Shown: positions 35,536-47,605, counted from the stretch's first letter. The stretch is 64,000 nucleotides of DNA from Trichoplusia ni (GCF_003590095.1 NC_039493.1:4402001-4466000), one strand, 5' to 3'. Notes: generated by a model not told the origin, from the letters alone. Numbers and translations: made by a program.

Positions 35536-38500
35536 AATAAATTACCATGAAAGACTAATTGCTCTGTGAGTATAAAACCAAACTGAAAACCCTGATTAAG
35601 AAGCCAGTTTATCCTCACAAATGGGGTGCCACCACACCGTACACGTGACGTTAATCAGCATCGTTCATTATAATTTACGCGGAATTTTGTGGCTGATAAA
35701 CAAATATTGAATCGTACCTGCATCGTATAAACTCTATACGAAAATACGTCACAGAGCCATTTTCCAGAACCAGCTGATCTCCAGGAAACGTGACATGGCC
35801 AAAGTGCATTTGTTTAAACCAGTTGGTAGGAGGATGTCAATCATTTTGAAAATCAATTAACACAGTTCTCCAAATCACTCGTGCTTGTTTGTTTAACTTC
35901 TATTGAATATTATGGAATTTATTTCGTGTCTGGATAAGCCTCCCTTCATATGGCAGAGTGCAAATTTTATTATTGAATCAGGAGGTGATAAACATGAAAT
36001 TTATTGAAGAAATGGAAAATGTTAAGGTTCTATGGTCACGGTTAAAGTTATAATATAAAGGTATAGAGTTGTATCTCTTTAAATACTAGTAGTACGAATA
36101 CTACTTTGAGGCGTAGTCGTAGGACCTCATTTTATGGATAAACAAACATGTTTACTTTGACAAAACGTAGTAAGATTTTGTTAGGATGAATTAGCGTAAA
36201 ATTTCTATGTATAGCCGGTGACAAATTCTTTTGCTGGGCAAAGGTCTTGCCCTATTTATTTCAAACCTCTCTATGTGACTAGATCTTCACAGTTTACACC
36301 ATACGCCACGAAAGGGGTGTGATGATTTTTATGATCGATTTTTCAAAGTCTGAAAAATGAAATAGAACGCTGTCTTTATCATTCTAAGGATTAAAGCAGA
36401 GACAGGTAGCTTGAAGAATTTAAGACTAGCCTATTTATTGTCAAACATTCGCTGGTACTAGCACATAGTAACAAAACTCGATAGTTTAAGTTACCGTAAG
36501 TTTACCAACCACGGGTGTCAAGCCCTCAAAAATAAGTCAACACGAACACTTGGACAATTTGTAACAAGTTGAGCGGGCTTTTAATAAACGACCCTCGTTA
36601 TAACGGCGACAATGTATTTTATGTTAATAGCAATGCTTTAGTTTCTATGTCATTTTGGTAATTAGCTTGTGTTTTATCAACCTTGTAAAACATGTTTTAT
36701 CAAAGTCATCACTCGAGACGATGGTAAGATATATATTTTTAGCCGAAACGCGACGTTTTGTGTCGCCAAATGATTCACCAGACGACAATAGCGTTTCCTC
36801 CAGACCGAAGTTCTGAGGAACGAATTGAGAACCTCATCCCTTTTTGTAAAGTCCTAAATTTCTGTCATTTGTTTTGTACGGGTATCTCTCGTTTTTCAGC
36901 CTGCGGAATGATAGACATGAAGACTGCATGACGTCATTATCATTATCAACCACATTTTTTGTCCTTCCACTGTTGGGCGAGGCCTATGCCCATCTCTCGT
37001 TATTGTGGCACCGAAGTCTCAAACGTATCCACACAACAGACTCATGGCGTCATATACGACACTATAATTCCATATCCATCATAGTATCACTTTTGAATAT
37101 TGTTGCAGATGCCCAGTCACTTTCATAACATGAACAAGATTTTTCCTTCATAAAAGACATTAGGCAAGAAGCACGTACTTCAGTCTCTGCAGGTCTCTGG
37201 ATGACACAATTCTTTGATAGCGTCCAGGCGTGACACACTGGCGCTCGGGACTTGTGTAGTCAACCGATAGACAGTGTACAAGTTAGGCATCTTGAAGATA
37301 GCGCTTTATTATTTTTAATAAATTAATTGTTCCTCGATTGATGGTTTATAACGGAATAAATTTTATTTAAAATTCGAAAACTGAATGTTATTTAGAATAA
37401 ACTAATCAAATTATGACTTTTAGATGTGAGGTAAAAAAAAATAGTTTTTTGTAGCCTTTTAGCTAGTTTAAATAGTTTTTAGTTTTTATAGTTGAAGTCA
37501 GCATTGACCCGGAGGTCACAAGACATTAAAACATAGTTTCGATTCTATAATCAACCAAGTGTATTTCAATGTTACAGTAAAATGTAATATTTACACCAAA
37601 AAGGAATATCAATCCAAGAACCTTCCATTTTCCAAGAAATTGACGCCAGAAAACCTAAAAGAATTCGTAAATAACGGTAGCCAACGGAGTGTAAAACATT
37701 TCCACATTTAATATTAAAAAACAATCTATAAAATGGCCGATATAGTCACCTGAAACTTACAGCGTAATTTACCAGACAATGGCGTAGTGTGAAATCGTAA
37801 AACCGAAATTGGTTGGCTGAAAACAAAATGCGTTGTATATGAGATAACTATGGCTTTATATTAATTTCACAGCGGATAAACTGTGTTTCACGATGCTGTA
37901 AAAATAAGTTAACTTTCCAAATGGATTTTTAATTATATTTTCGTATTTTGCCATGTGTTAAAGCGGTCATATAAATAGTAAATTTGCACGCTTAGTAGGT
38001 ACCTACATAATACTTTTTTGATGATGACGGAACATGATTAAAATAGCCTTATTATAACAGAAACATTAATTAAAAACGGTTTTAAAAGAATAAAGACACA
38101 CGAAACCAAAAAGTCAAACAATCATTTTTTTTTCTATTATATAGCAGTTGTTCAGTGTTCCATTCAGCCACACAAAGGCCGATCGAATACCCTCGATATT
38201 TTTAAATTTCGAACACAATATCCAAACTTTTTTTTCAAATTGTCGTGTGACAGGCGTTTGATAGACTACTATACACCTATAATTCCTTTTTCGTGTGAAA
38301 AACGGCGCGTAAAATTTTACCGCTAACGTTTTGACGCCATTTTGTTTTTGTTTCGAAAATGCATAAAACCTTTTGACATTGATATTCACGGTGTTTTATT
38401 TAGAGCAGCGTTTCGCTTTTTTTTATGGAATGGTTTTCCGTTCTATTTGCTGTGAGCTTTTTGATGCAACGTGGCGACGTTGGAGACGTAAGTGTGATTT

Positions 38501-38541
38501 AAAAGTAAACGAATACTCTACGGACAGTGGACACATATGAT
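35536..38541. other. No gene seen; repeat-derived patch near 36945-37010
   Basis: The motif GTTGGGCGAGGCCTATGCCC at about 36974-36993 belongs to a moth retroelement 3' end also represented near 51065 and 54394. The frame at 36874-37128 overlaps it and is not a gene. Confidence 0.4.
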
Positions 38542-38555
38542 ATGGGAATACTTTA

Positions 38556-39002
38556 GTGGTTTCTTAGGTTTACGCGAATGTTAGACATTGAAATGAAACT
38601 ACTTTTACGGATTTTATCGCGGTTTAATTTTAGATTTTAGTTCCCGACGTTTCGAAACCTTTGCAGGTATCATGGTCACGGGCAGACTGAGATGGCGTTC
38701 GTCTTGACAGAAGATGTTGCTCGTTCTACCTTCATATTTTAATTAATTATTTGTGGTCCGACCTACGCAGTATGAGCTCACTGTGTCTTGATGTCTTGCA
38801 GCGCTGCTCTTGGGTTTGGCCTTGAGTTTATTTATTATTGGATCCCAAGTAAAATATGAAGGTAGAACGAGCAACATCTTCTGTCAAGACGAACGCCATC
38901 TCAGTCTGCCCGTGACCATGATACCTGCAAAGGTTTCGAAACGTCGGGAACTAAAATCTAAAATTAAACCGCGATAAAATCCGTAAAAGTAGTTTCATTT
39001 CA
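38556..39002. mobile_element. Penelope-like long inverted-repeat insertion (family 1) with 14-bp target duplication
   Basis: Two arms of about 155 bp, 38586-38740 and 38851-39005, are essentially exact reverse complements around a 110-bp spacer. The left side carries 30 extra bases (GTTTCTTAGGTTTACGCGAA region) that are not repeated on the right. ATGGGAATACTTTA occurs at 38542-38555 and again at 39003-39016, a 14-bp target duplication. The arm motif CCCGACGTTTCGAAACC followed by ATGGTCACGGGC resembles pseudo-LTRs of Penelope-like retroelements, which often carry an inverted partial LTR. No reverse transcriptase is present. The near identity of the arms implies recent insertion. An intact hammerhead core is not visible. 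Confidence 0.7.
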
Positions 39003-39039
39003 ATGGGAATACTTTATTAACTCTATATTATAACCTTCT

Positions 39040-39175
39040 GGGACCTACGTAGTGCGTAGTCAAAGGGTAAAAACGGAACCCTATTACTAGCTGATACTCC
39101 TATCTCTGCCTCTGTCAGAAGCTGTATCTTATGAACCGTCATAGCTAGACAGTTTAGGTACCAAAATTTTCACTA
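39040..39175 (-). repeat. Dispersed SINE-like repeat, family C
   Basis: Inverse orientation: GGTAAAAACGGAACCCTATT precedes CTCTGTCAGAAGCTGTATCT, TATGAACCGTCATAGCTAGA and CAGTTTAGGT. Confidence 0.6.
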
Positions 39176-39179
39176 ATGA

Positions 39180-39739
39180 TGATAAAAATTAAAGTAAAGC
39201 AACGGTTTAGATCGTTCTCCCGAAAGCCTACTTGTAAAGAACTCTGTCGTGAGGCACTTCACTGTTTTCTTTTCATTTTAGTTGGTAGATATTGTTTCTT
39301 CTCAATATTTATTATTAGTAGATTTCCTAAGTTTTTATTGCAACTTCAAAATGTTCCTTTTAAAATTCCAATCACCAATAAAAATAAACGTATTTTGAAA
39401 TAATTTGAGCCGGGTTGGTGGTGGCTGGTAGATTGCCACATACTTATATGAAAGGTAAATATTATTGACGCCGGGTCGGGGAGCGCCGTTCGAATGATAT
39501 TCCAGTCGATATTATGATTTAGGTGCAGCTTGCCACAGAAATAACTCGTAAACCGATCTATTTCAAATATTAATTTCAGTATTCAGAATAGGTATAAGTT
39601 GAAATATTATTTTGCTGTATAACCTTTATAGCATGTAAAACCAAGTGGTTAAGGTTACTGCGCTCCTGGGTGTGAAGATATAAAATCGATCGAATCGATC
39701 GAGTGATTCTCGCGCAGGACAAGCTATATTGTGATACAG
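39180..39739. other. No gene seen
   Basis: Short frame at 39176-39403 without support. ATCGATCGAATCGATCGA at 39686-39703 is a short tandem palindrome. Confidence 0.35.
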
Positions 39740-39815
39740 AAATTAGTGTTCTGAGTCTGAGTGTCTTTGCGTATTTGACTTGAATGTTTGTGAAACCTCC
39801 GCGACATAATGATTA
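39740..39815 (-). repeat. Dispersed SINE-like repeat, family D
   Basis: GTTCTGAGTCTGAGTGTCTT, TGACTTGAATGTTTGTGAAA and CCTCCGCGACATAATGATTA match 47515-47605 in the same order. Confidence 0.6.
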
Positions 39816-39819
39816 AAAT

Positions 39820-41314
39820 CCGAAGTGGAAATGTTAAAGGTTTTTTAGTCCAGAAGGCCAGAGTGTTTGTGAAAGAAATAGGAAAAAAAGAGATGCTGCT
39901 CTATATTCTGTTCATTCACAATTGCAATTGTTTAAAACATTCCAGTAGGAACCTTGATATCATAAAGTATTGAATACTTTACGTACTTAGATTGGTTTGT
40001 TTCACTCAACTATAAAACACCCTTTATCGACAATGACAAGAGTTTGACACTTTAAAAACTGTCAAAACTCAAAAAAATTAAGAGTTTTTAATTTATTCAT
40101 TAAAAATTAATTAACCAGTCCAGTGTTAACAAAAGTAAGATAACATATTTATTAATAAACGTAACATGCAAGTACGAAATTAAACCATTTTTCACAATGC
40201 AACTACAAATATAATTTAATTTAAATTTCCTCGCATCCAATCCCCCAAAAAGTTTGGTAACCACAACTGAGTATAAAACATTGTGTAGCAAAACTGCACT
40301 AAACAATATCGTGATATTGTTTATGAAGTCCGTAATAGGGCAAAGTTGTCCATTTTGCGGGCTTACCATAAACTAGAGCTAGTCTGTCTAAGCGCCGGTA
40401 GAGTACCTCCTTGCGAATTATTACACAGTTTTACTTTAATGATAAGATAATAGATTATGTTTATTGTAAGAATATTTTATAAAATTACTCGGAATTTACT
40501 CATTTAATCATATCGTCAAAATCAATACTACTTATATGTAATTTTTTCTTCTGTGAAAATTGTGTTTCTAATAAAATTATTAAAAGACTGTTCGAATTTA
40601 TGAACGAAGGACGTAAATGTCGCCAGCCAGTTAGGTATTAATCATGGTGATTAAATACCATAAGTTTATTCTATTATTGAAAGAAGCTTGAGACAATTAG
40701 AACGATATTTATAACTCGTCATCACTATGTACAAGACAAATTATCAATATGTCTACGATAGGCTGAATCTAATAAAATTACCAAAATATGTTCTCATTTA
40801 TAAATAAATCACTATTTACCATGTCAAAAATATCAATCTAAACGACTATGAAGTTATAATTGCAAAGTAAATACTTAATTTGATCGACGACACATTTTTT
40901 TTAATTTACATAAAAGATGCACAAGAAATGAGAAAATTCATTCCATACTTAAAGGCAAAGGCAAGTCCTCATTCTGCCGAGCATTTAGCAAAAACGTCAG
41001 AACCTACAATCAGGCCGTTGTATCTGATTTGCGGCCATCGCTGCGGTCGCTGGTAAATGGCAGGACTAATGATCCTGGCACAACAGAAACATTACTGAAT
41101 CTAATTTCCTTGCATATGAGGCCAGTTTAAAAAAAAATATGTGTTTACCTCCCCACCTAACGAGTCTCGGAAAAGTTCCATTTTCAAACACACCTATGTG
41201 GGTATAAGCCGGTGGAATTAAATCGACGGTTGACTAAAACGGGTGTTGTAAATCTGGAGTGTTCTTCATTTGGTCGGGTAATACTACGGTACAGTATGAA
41301 GGTGCAAGCGATTG
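39820..41314. other. No gene seen
   Basis: AT-rich sequence. The 40950-41110 segment is less AT-rich and contains about 34 open codons ending at TGGTAA, without clear splice sites or recognised similarity. Confidence 0.35.
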
Positions 41315-41485
41315 GTATATTTTATATCAGTGCGCCACGGGTCGTCGGTAGAGGCGGGCGCTTTGCTCCTGAATTTCCCGATTTTCGTCGTGTGTGAACT
41401 TTTAGTGTTTGCGAATTTTGTTTGTGAGAGTGTTCATTTATTCCTGATAATAAAAGGATGTTGTTAGCAGATTAATAAAAATACT
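41315..41485 (+). promoter_or_regulatory. Candidate promoter and 5' UTR exon
   Basis: A TATATTTTATA run is followed by the arthropod initiator TCAGT (41327-41331) and a sudden GC-rich patch (41331-41365). A possible donor GTAAGT lies at 41486. The patch contains no repeat. If real it could be the 5' UTR exon of the + strand gene whose coding exon is at 55534, but spacing of the TATA run to the initiator is too short for a canonical TATA promoter. Transcript data would be needed, so confidence is low. Confidence 0.2.
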
Positions 41486-42230
41486 GTAAGTAGTTTATAA
41501 ACCTATGAAACTTTTTAGTAACTTTGTTTTAAAACTTTTGATTTATTTTCTAATAATTAAAAAAAAAACGTTTTCAATCAAATGTGATATTACAAAATGA
41601 ACCAATAATTTAACGATAAAAAAAATAAGTAAAATTTAACTGTAAAAAGGCTGTATTCTAACAATCGTACAATTACGTACATGTGATTTCTAGAAAGCCT
41701 TTTTCAAAGAAACTTATTTATAGAGTCACTGAAGAAAATAGTTCTGTGGAAACTTACCAAGCTACGGGTTAATCTTGAAACAGATTTATAAAGAATAACT
41801 AATTCGCGAAAATCTTTAGTAATTAAGGTTATTAAATTAAACAGTTTTAATTTCAATAATAATATAATTTCATTGCATGAAATGATATAAGAAAAAATAT
41901 GAACTTCCGCTCAATGGACTGGAAATTTTTGGAAAATATTAATTACTCGTAACAAATTTTCAAAATTAATATTTTTGATTATTCAAATATAATAAGGCTT
42001 GTATTAAAGCCAGTAGTGGAAGTTCTATGGTTGTATTATAAAGCTGTATAAAACAGACAGAGTACATAATTAAGTAAACGTTGCCATAATTGACTGCAAA
42101 AAATATTCGTGTTTGTTTAAAATGCATGTTGTCGTATTAATTAATTAATTAAATTATTATAAACACATTTAGAAAAGACCTTTCCGCTTGGAATCATGTT
42201 TTGTAAGTATAATAATTATAACATTGAGAG
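41486..42230. other. No gene seen
   Basis: Very AT-rich sequence with no recognised feature. Confidence 0.4.
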
Positions 42231-42363
42231 CCGATTTTTTTAATGACCAAATAACTTTTATCTGACGAACAAGTTTGACGTTTTGACAGATTTTGTAAAG
42301 AAAATATGTCAAACGCACATATTTATTCCTCAGATAAAAGTTATCTGACTATTGAAAAATCGG
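42231..42363. mobile_element. MITE with about 35-bp terminal inverted repeats
   Basis: CCGATTTTTTTAATGACCAA then ATAACTTTTATCTGA at the left is mirrored by TCAGATAAAAGTTAT and CTGACTATTGAAAAATCGG at the right, with a few mismatches. The total length is 133 bp and there is no coding. No clear target duplication is visible, so the superfamily cannot be assigned. Confidence 0.75.
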
Positions 42364-42894
42364 GCCTGAATTAAATATGTAACATAAGTATCAGATTTAT
42401 TGATTGGATAATTTGCTGGGATATCCAATGGTACACAAAAAAAACGTCTTTTTTATTATATTTATAAGTATAGTTGGCAAAGAGTCTTAAACTGTTTCCT
42501 GATGCAACTGTTTTATTTTGGTTCTCGTCTAGAATTGGTCCTGAAAGCTTGGACATACTTGTATGGAACCAGCTTATAAAATCGCAATTATAATAAAAAT
42601 GTTTTTCACTCCTGTGAAAAAATTAAATGCATTTAATTGTAACTTTTGTGGCTATGGGCGATGGCCCAGAAGTGGGACATATGTATGCGCCATGCACATT
42701 TTAATTTCAGATCTCTCTTTAAGGACGTTTTTAACATCCGTTGTTAACCAAAAGTCATCGATAAGCTTATCCGGGTCAAGTGGTTATCGGAATTATGACA
42801 ATTAGGTTCCGTATAGATAAGCTTTAGAAAATTATGCCGGATTAGAGGGTACTCATAACAACCGTTTCTCAATCTTTATTTTTTTGTTTTTCCG

Positions 42895-43015
42895 CAACAG
42901 AGATATGTCTTTTACAAAATTTATACTATCTAGCTATTACGGTTCTTGAGATACAGCCTGTTGATAGGCGGACAGACAGCGGTGTCACTATGATATTGTT
43001 CCGTTTTGCTGTCGT
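42895..43015 (+). repeat. Dispersed SINE-like repeat, family C
   Basis: CGCAACAGAGATATGTCTTT, ATCTAGCTATTACGGTTCTT, GAGATACAGCCTGTTGATAG and GCGGACAGACAGCGGTGTCA give the clearest view of the family's 3' half. Confidence 0.65.
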
Positions 43016-44424
43016 AGTCCGGAATATTTAAAAAATGAAGTCGAACATTAAAATTCCTCCATTTTAAACAGGTTAAAAAATAATAACGTTTAATATCAAA
43101 GAACTATTTTTTTTTGTAAAATACGAAATAATTATTGTAGTGAACTCATGCCATTAAATCTTAAAAAAAACATCTGCAGATATGCCCAAAACTTATTTAA
43201 AAAAATCCTTGTTTTAAATCCCGAAACAATTTCGAAAACATCGTTCGGAGAGGCTATATTAAGCTCATACCATAGAGCCACTTCACTCTATTACACAGAC
43301 AAGACGTCATAAAAACCAGAGAGAATTCTTTTCTTTTTCAAAACGTATTCACATCGATGTTGCTCGAAAGAAAAAATATTAAGTGTATTGCAGATTGTTT
43401 CTGGATACTGCTGAGTGCCAATTGAGAGATGCGAGCTCTATGGTACCCGTAAACAAAGGGCATAAAGATGATAGGATTGAGAACCCGTTCTCATGCCGAA
43501 CTGGGTCTTGGTACATTTATTGTATTAAAAAAAAACAGAAAAGTGTTGCAAGCTTTTTAGTGAGATGAAAAATTTTTACGAAATTTAACAGATTTCTTAT
43601 TTCGGGCCCGTTGCTGTGGAAAATTTTTTTTTCAAGTAAACTCCGTTTATAAGAAAAAAAAATACTTACGTCGTACGGTTCATTAAATATGCCATTTAAG
43701 AGAAGAACTGGGATTCGACTCATAACTTGGCAGTCTTAAAATTAATAATGTTATTTAAGTACATACTTTCAACATGGACTTTTGCATATATACCGCTTAA
43801 CAGCAAATTTTAATCTATCATATTGCAATCATAAATGCCCAAAAACAAACCCATGCGATTCTACCTTGAAGTCATAGGGGTAACGCTGTCGGACTCAGTC
43901 TAGCTATAGCTTCCCCTTAACCGAGATGAGGTAAGAACGCAATGCGGTGGTCGTTTCTTCTCCTTAACAGTCTAGCCTCTCAGAGAGTTTCCACTTGTCC
44001 TTTGATCCTCAGTTTTTATGTCAGTAGATTAGTTACTTCCATTTTTACAAGCATTCTTCAATATCGGATTATTTTAATGAGTTTTGTTTAAGTATGTTAG
44101 GCTATCTATTGAGAGGAAAGCAATTAAAAATGGTTGGAATAAAATTTGTACATTAATCATATTGTCGGGAGCTTTCATGTGGGTTTTTCTGGTACAGATG
44201 TAAGGGCAAAGAGATAAATATGTGTATGTAGTGTGTATAGGAAGTGTGTCATGCCATCCTGACACCTCAAAGTAATATTATTGCAGTAGTGTAATTTCTT
44301 TGAGAGGTGCCGTCAGACCCTTAAAAATAAAAAAAAAGTTTGGATTGGGCTCTTGACTCTGAGAGCTTTCTACAAATATTCTTATGATACCCATTAAATA
44401 TTAAACTGCACCAACCGAAGATTA
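43016..44424. other. No gene seen
   Basis: AT-rich; overlapping short frames near 43383-43723 have no support. Confidence 0.35.
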
Positions 44425-44550
44425 ACCACGATTAAGAATTTTAATAAAATATGCATAGTGAGATATGTTAACTGTCTAGCTATAATGGTTTATGTGATAG
44501 AGCCTGGTGAAAGTAAGACCTGGTTCAAAACTATGGGCACGGCAACTCAA
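44425..44550 (+). repeat. Dispersed SINE-like repeat, family C fragment
   Basis: ACTGTCTAGCTATAATGGTT, TATGTGATAGAGCCTGGTGA and AAGTAAGACC follow the family order. Confidence 0.55.
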
Positions 44551-44562
44551 TAAATCTCCTAA

Positions 44563-44850
44563 AAATATTCATTACATATTATTAATCAACCATCATTTAG
44601 AAAAGACATCGACCTCATTTACACTAAGGAGCCCAAATCCATCCCTAAATGCCTAGAAGCATTCACCAAAGGAACACCGTCTATTATTCAGCGCAGGTTA
44701 TACAAATGTAAGAATGCTTGGCCCTACGAGTATGTTTGGCGATCTCTCGGACTAATAGCTAGCATCCATCAGCTGGCAATTCCGTACACTGGGTTCAACG
44801 AACCTCTTTTTGTAGTTGACAAGGGTTGGATAATGATACTGGTCTCTTGA
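44563..44850 (+). CDS. Unidentified coding-like open segment (95 codons, no ATG near start)
   Basis: The frame is open from just after TAA 44560-44562 to TGA 44848-44850. It has mixed, protein-like composition: a basic, charged first half (FRKDIDLIYTKEPKSIPK, RRLYKCKNAWPYEYVWRSLG) and a more hydrophobic C-terminus (LIASIHQLAIPYTGFNEPLF, VVDKGWIMILVS). C-ending codons such as GAC, ATC, TAC, CTC and CCC are frequent, unlike random sequence here. It has no initiating methionine and no obvious acceptor, so it may be a fragment of a transposon protein or a decayed exon. I do not recognise it. Confidence 0.3.
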   Translation, partial: KYSLHIINQPSFRKDIDLIYTKEPKSIPKCLEAFTKGTPSIIQRRLYKCKNAWPYEYVWRSLGLIASIHQLAIPYTGFNEPLFVVDKGWIMILVS

Positions 44851-44948
44851 GTGTTGATAAGCAATGGTTGTAGATCATATTGTAGATTAGTGAGGTTTTG
44901 TTGTGTTGGTACTTGGATGTGAAACTATACGTTTATTTGTATTGTTGA

Positions 44949-45100
44949 TCGGTTGGTCCAGTGGTTAGTGGTCCTGATTGGTATGCTGAAGGTCTTGAGT
45001 TCGATTCTCAGCCAGGATTGTCCTGGCCTATTTGTGTTATGTGCAAGATATTTTTTTCTGGATCTGGGTGTAATCTTTCTATTGTCATGAAGAAAAATAT
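44949..45100 (+). repeat. tRNA-headed SINE, family A
   Basis: A box region GGTTGGTCCAGTGGTTAGTG, B box GAGTTCGATTC at 44997-45007, then GGATTGTCCTGG and a body ending with GGATCTGGGTGTAATCTTTC. It is the + strand counterpart of 20505-20767. Confidence 0.8.
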
Positions 45101-45791
45101 AAGTAGGTTTTAAAGTTGTCTAGTACTTGTAATACAAGTAGATGGCGCTGTGTGAAAGGTGTGAAACTTCATGTTATGTTAATTTTTGTATTTGATAAAT
45201 TTTACTTGGTTTTCTTCTCAGTTGTTTTCTCTAAGTCACAAAATAAGGATGAAGTGTAATGGCGGTTATGTTAAGGCTTGTCTTAGTAACAAAATTATTC
45301 TTTTCAACGAATCGTTTTTTTACTGACCATCGAAAGCACTTCTGCCGCTTGAAAAGTGTAAAATTTTCATCCATTTTCGACAATTTATCGAGTACAATCC
45401 GCCCAAAAAATAATAATAAATCCATCTTCGATAAACAATCCTAAAATTTTACCAAGCAACCAAAATAAAGCTATGAAACATTAGAAACTATAAATTCAAG
45501 TTCTCCTCGGAGCATATAGCAGTATTCTGTAAAGTCAGAGTAAGGACCAAGGACCATACAAGCGAACCCACGTCGCCGGAACTGCGAATGAAATTTGCAT
45601 GTATTACCGTACAGTACTTATGTAGTTGTTCCCTAGAGCTGGCTCTTATTGCAAATTCTTAAGCAGCATTTAACAATGAAGACCCTTTAACATATATGTA
45701 CATGCCTACGTAGAACAATAGTAGAATATATATAAGATAGTTTGGGTAAAACATTTATGTAGGCAGTCGGCTAAGTCGCTGAAATAATATA
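45101..45791. other. No gene seen
   Basis: Overlapping frames at 45231-45444 on opposite strands are shadows of each other without coding bias. Confidence 0.35.
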
Positions 45792-46039
45792 TCTATACTT
45801 AATATATAAAGCTGAAGAGTTTGTTTGTTTGAACGTACTAATCTCAGGAACTACTGGTTCAAATTGAAAAAATATTTTTGTGTTCAATAGATCATTCATC
45901 GAGGAAGGTTTGAGGCTATAAACCATCACGCTGCGACTAATAGGAGGGAAGATACAATGGAAAATGTGGAAAAAATAGGGTAGATAAATCATAACTTATA
46001 TCTTCTAACCACGCGGACGAAGTCGCGGGCAACAGCTAG
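45792..46039 (+). mobile_element. Non-autonomous Helitron-like element, family 1
   Basis: TC start (TCTATACTTAATATATAAAG) after A, hairpin CGCGGACGAAGTCGCG, CAGCTAG before T. Body as in 8108-8360. A family A SINE follows 40 bp downstream. Confidence 0.85.
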
Positions 46040-46077
46040 TTTAAAATATAATGTAATATGAAATCTTATAATATTCT

Positions 46078-46253
46078 ACAAATTTCACACAAAGCTTGTA
46101 TTATGGGTACTAGACAACCGATGAACATACTTAAATATTTCTAAATAACTACATCCAGACACAGAATATATGATCGTGCTCATCACACAAACATTTTTCC
46201 TGGGTGGGAATCGAACTCACGACCTCTGGTGTAGCAGTCAGGGCCGCTAAAAT
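46078..46253 (-). repeat. tRNA-headed SINE, family A (5' truncated)
   Basis: B box GAGTTCGATTC (about 46208-46218) and the GATGAGCACGATCATATATTC-like body are present on the - strand. The sequence stops at GGCCGCTAA before the A box. Confidence 0.75.
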
Positions 46254-47263
46254 ATACAAATATAGAATACTACTGAACTGAAAATATCCCACAGTCGAAG
46301 GAAAGAATCGGAATGATTTCGGGGAATCAGGTTTTATAATAATGTTTGCCGCATAGATTACGTTTTTTACGCAAAATTACAAGTATGATCTACATCTTCA
46401 AAAAGTGGAACTTATCTGCATTAGTTTCGAACCATGTGCTCAAAAATCCCATCAGCCGACCTAATTTTGTTATAACGTTTTAATAGATTTAAAATGAACC
46501 TTAACCCTTTGTAATAAAAGCTACGTTCACATTGCCATTTTAGCGTCTAACGCTGTTGTTGACATTAAAAATATAATCAAGACTTGTATAACCTTAAAAA
46601 CTATTATGTAATTATAATGAAACTTCCACAGACTTGCTAAAAATTAGACAGGACGCCTAAATGTCTGACAAAATTTTCATTGTTTTTGATGTTCTAAGTT
46701 AGTTTTGATGCCTCTAAGTTCTATTCAGACTAACGTTTATTCGTTAAGACTATGTAATTTAGAATTCAAGACATGTTGAATATTATTGAGATATTGTGTG
46801 GCAGAATTTAGTGAAACTTTATTAATTAGTGAATGTTTTGGTTTAGTTTTCACTGAGAATTAAGTAGAATATTCTTCGTTTAATGAAGTATCTAGAATAT
46901 TTAGTCTTAGCCTAAGCCTTCTGAGCACTTTGATAGGGATGATTCTTTGTATTGTAATTACCACATATTTATATATGTATTTTTGTTTATATATTGTTAA
47001 AAATATGAATGTATAGTTTCATAAAAATCTGAAAATAAAACACAACTAAAAACCAATGTAAAACAACGTTTAATTTAATTATAACTATGATCTAATTTAA
47101 TTTACAAATATTCTCTCGGCCAGCCAAAAGCCATAACAAAAATTAAACAATTATTTTTTAACTCTCCGACACTTTAACAGATAATTCTCAAATGTTATGT
47201 TGCATTATAATTTCTAATACATTATCTTGGAGTTGTAGATCCAGAATAACTAACATTAAGCTG
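46254..47263. other. No gene seen
   Basis: AT-rich sequence. It would contain the 3' UTR if the candidate exon at 47264-47411 is real; TTTATT near 46830 would be AATAAA on the - strand. Confidence 0.3.
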
Positions 47264-47411
47264 TCATTCTGTATCCCTTGGGAGCCGTGTCGAAACTCCT
47301 GCCTTAGGAGACAGAGTAGAAACTATGTCTGTGGATATATTAATGTATTCAACCTCATGAAGATGTGTGTAATAACGTAGAAGATAATATTTTGCCCCAT
47401 ACAAATATTTA
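47264..47411 (-). CDS. Candidate terminal exon of an unknown gene
   Basis: On the - strand a good acceptor (TTTTTCTTAG, ending at 47412) is followed by 48 open codons beginning KYLYGAKYYLLRYYTHLHEV and closing with the SPKAGVSTRLPRDTE region at TGA 47264-47266. If real it begins in phase 1. There is no homology I recognise and the segment is short, so chance or a repeat-derived frame is quite possible. Confidence 0.2.
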
Positions 47412-47514
47412 CTAAGAAAAATGACATCTCATTATCACTTGGTGTAACTTCAAATATTATGCTAAATTATAACTACATATTTGATAACTAGTTTAACAGA
47501 CAAACGTTGGTGTG

Positions 47515-47605
47515 ATTCGCGAATGCTTGTCCTGGGTCTGGGTTTCTTTGTGCATGTGACTTGTAATGTTTGTGAAACCCCCCGCGACACAAGGATTAAA
47601 TGTTC
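47515..47605 (-). repeat. Dispersed SINE-like repeat, family D
   Basis: TGTCCTGGGTCTGGGTTTCT, GACTTGTAATGTTTGTGAAA and CCCCCCGCGACACAAGGATT give the inverse of 48618-48690. Confidence 0.6.

Noticed and set aside
38586..39005. A hammerhead ribozyme in the Penelope-like arms
   Set aside because: CGAAAC is present, but I could not find an intact CTGATGA core with pairing stems.
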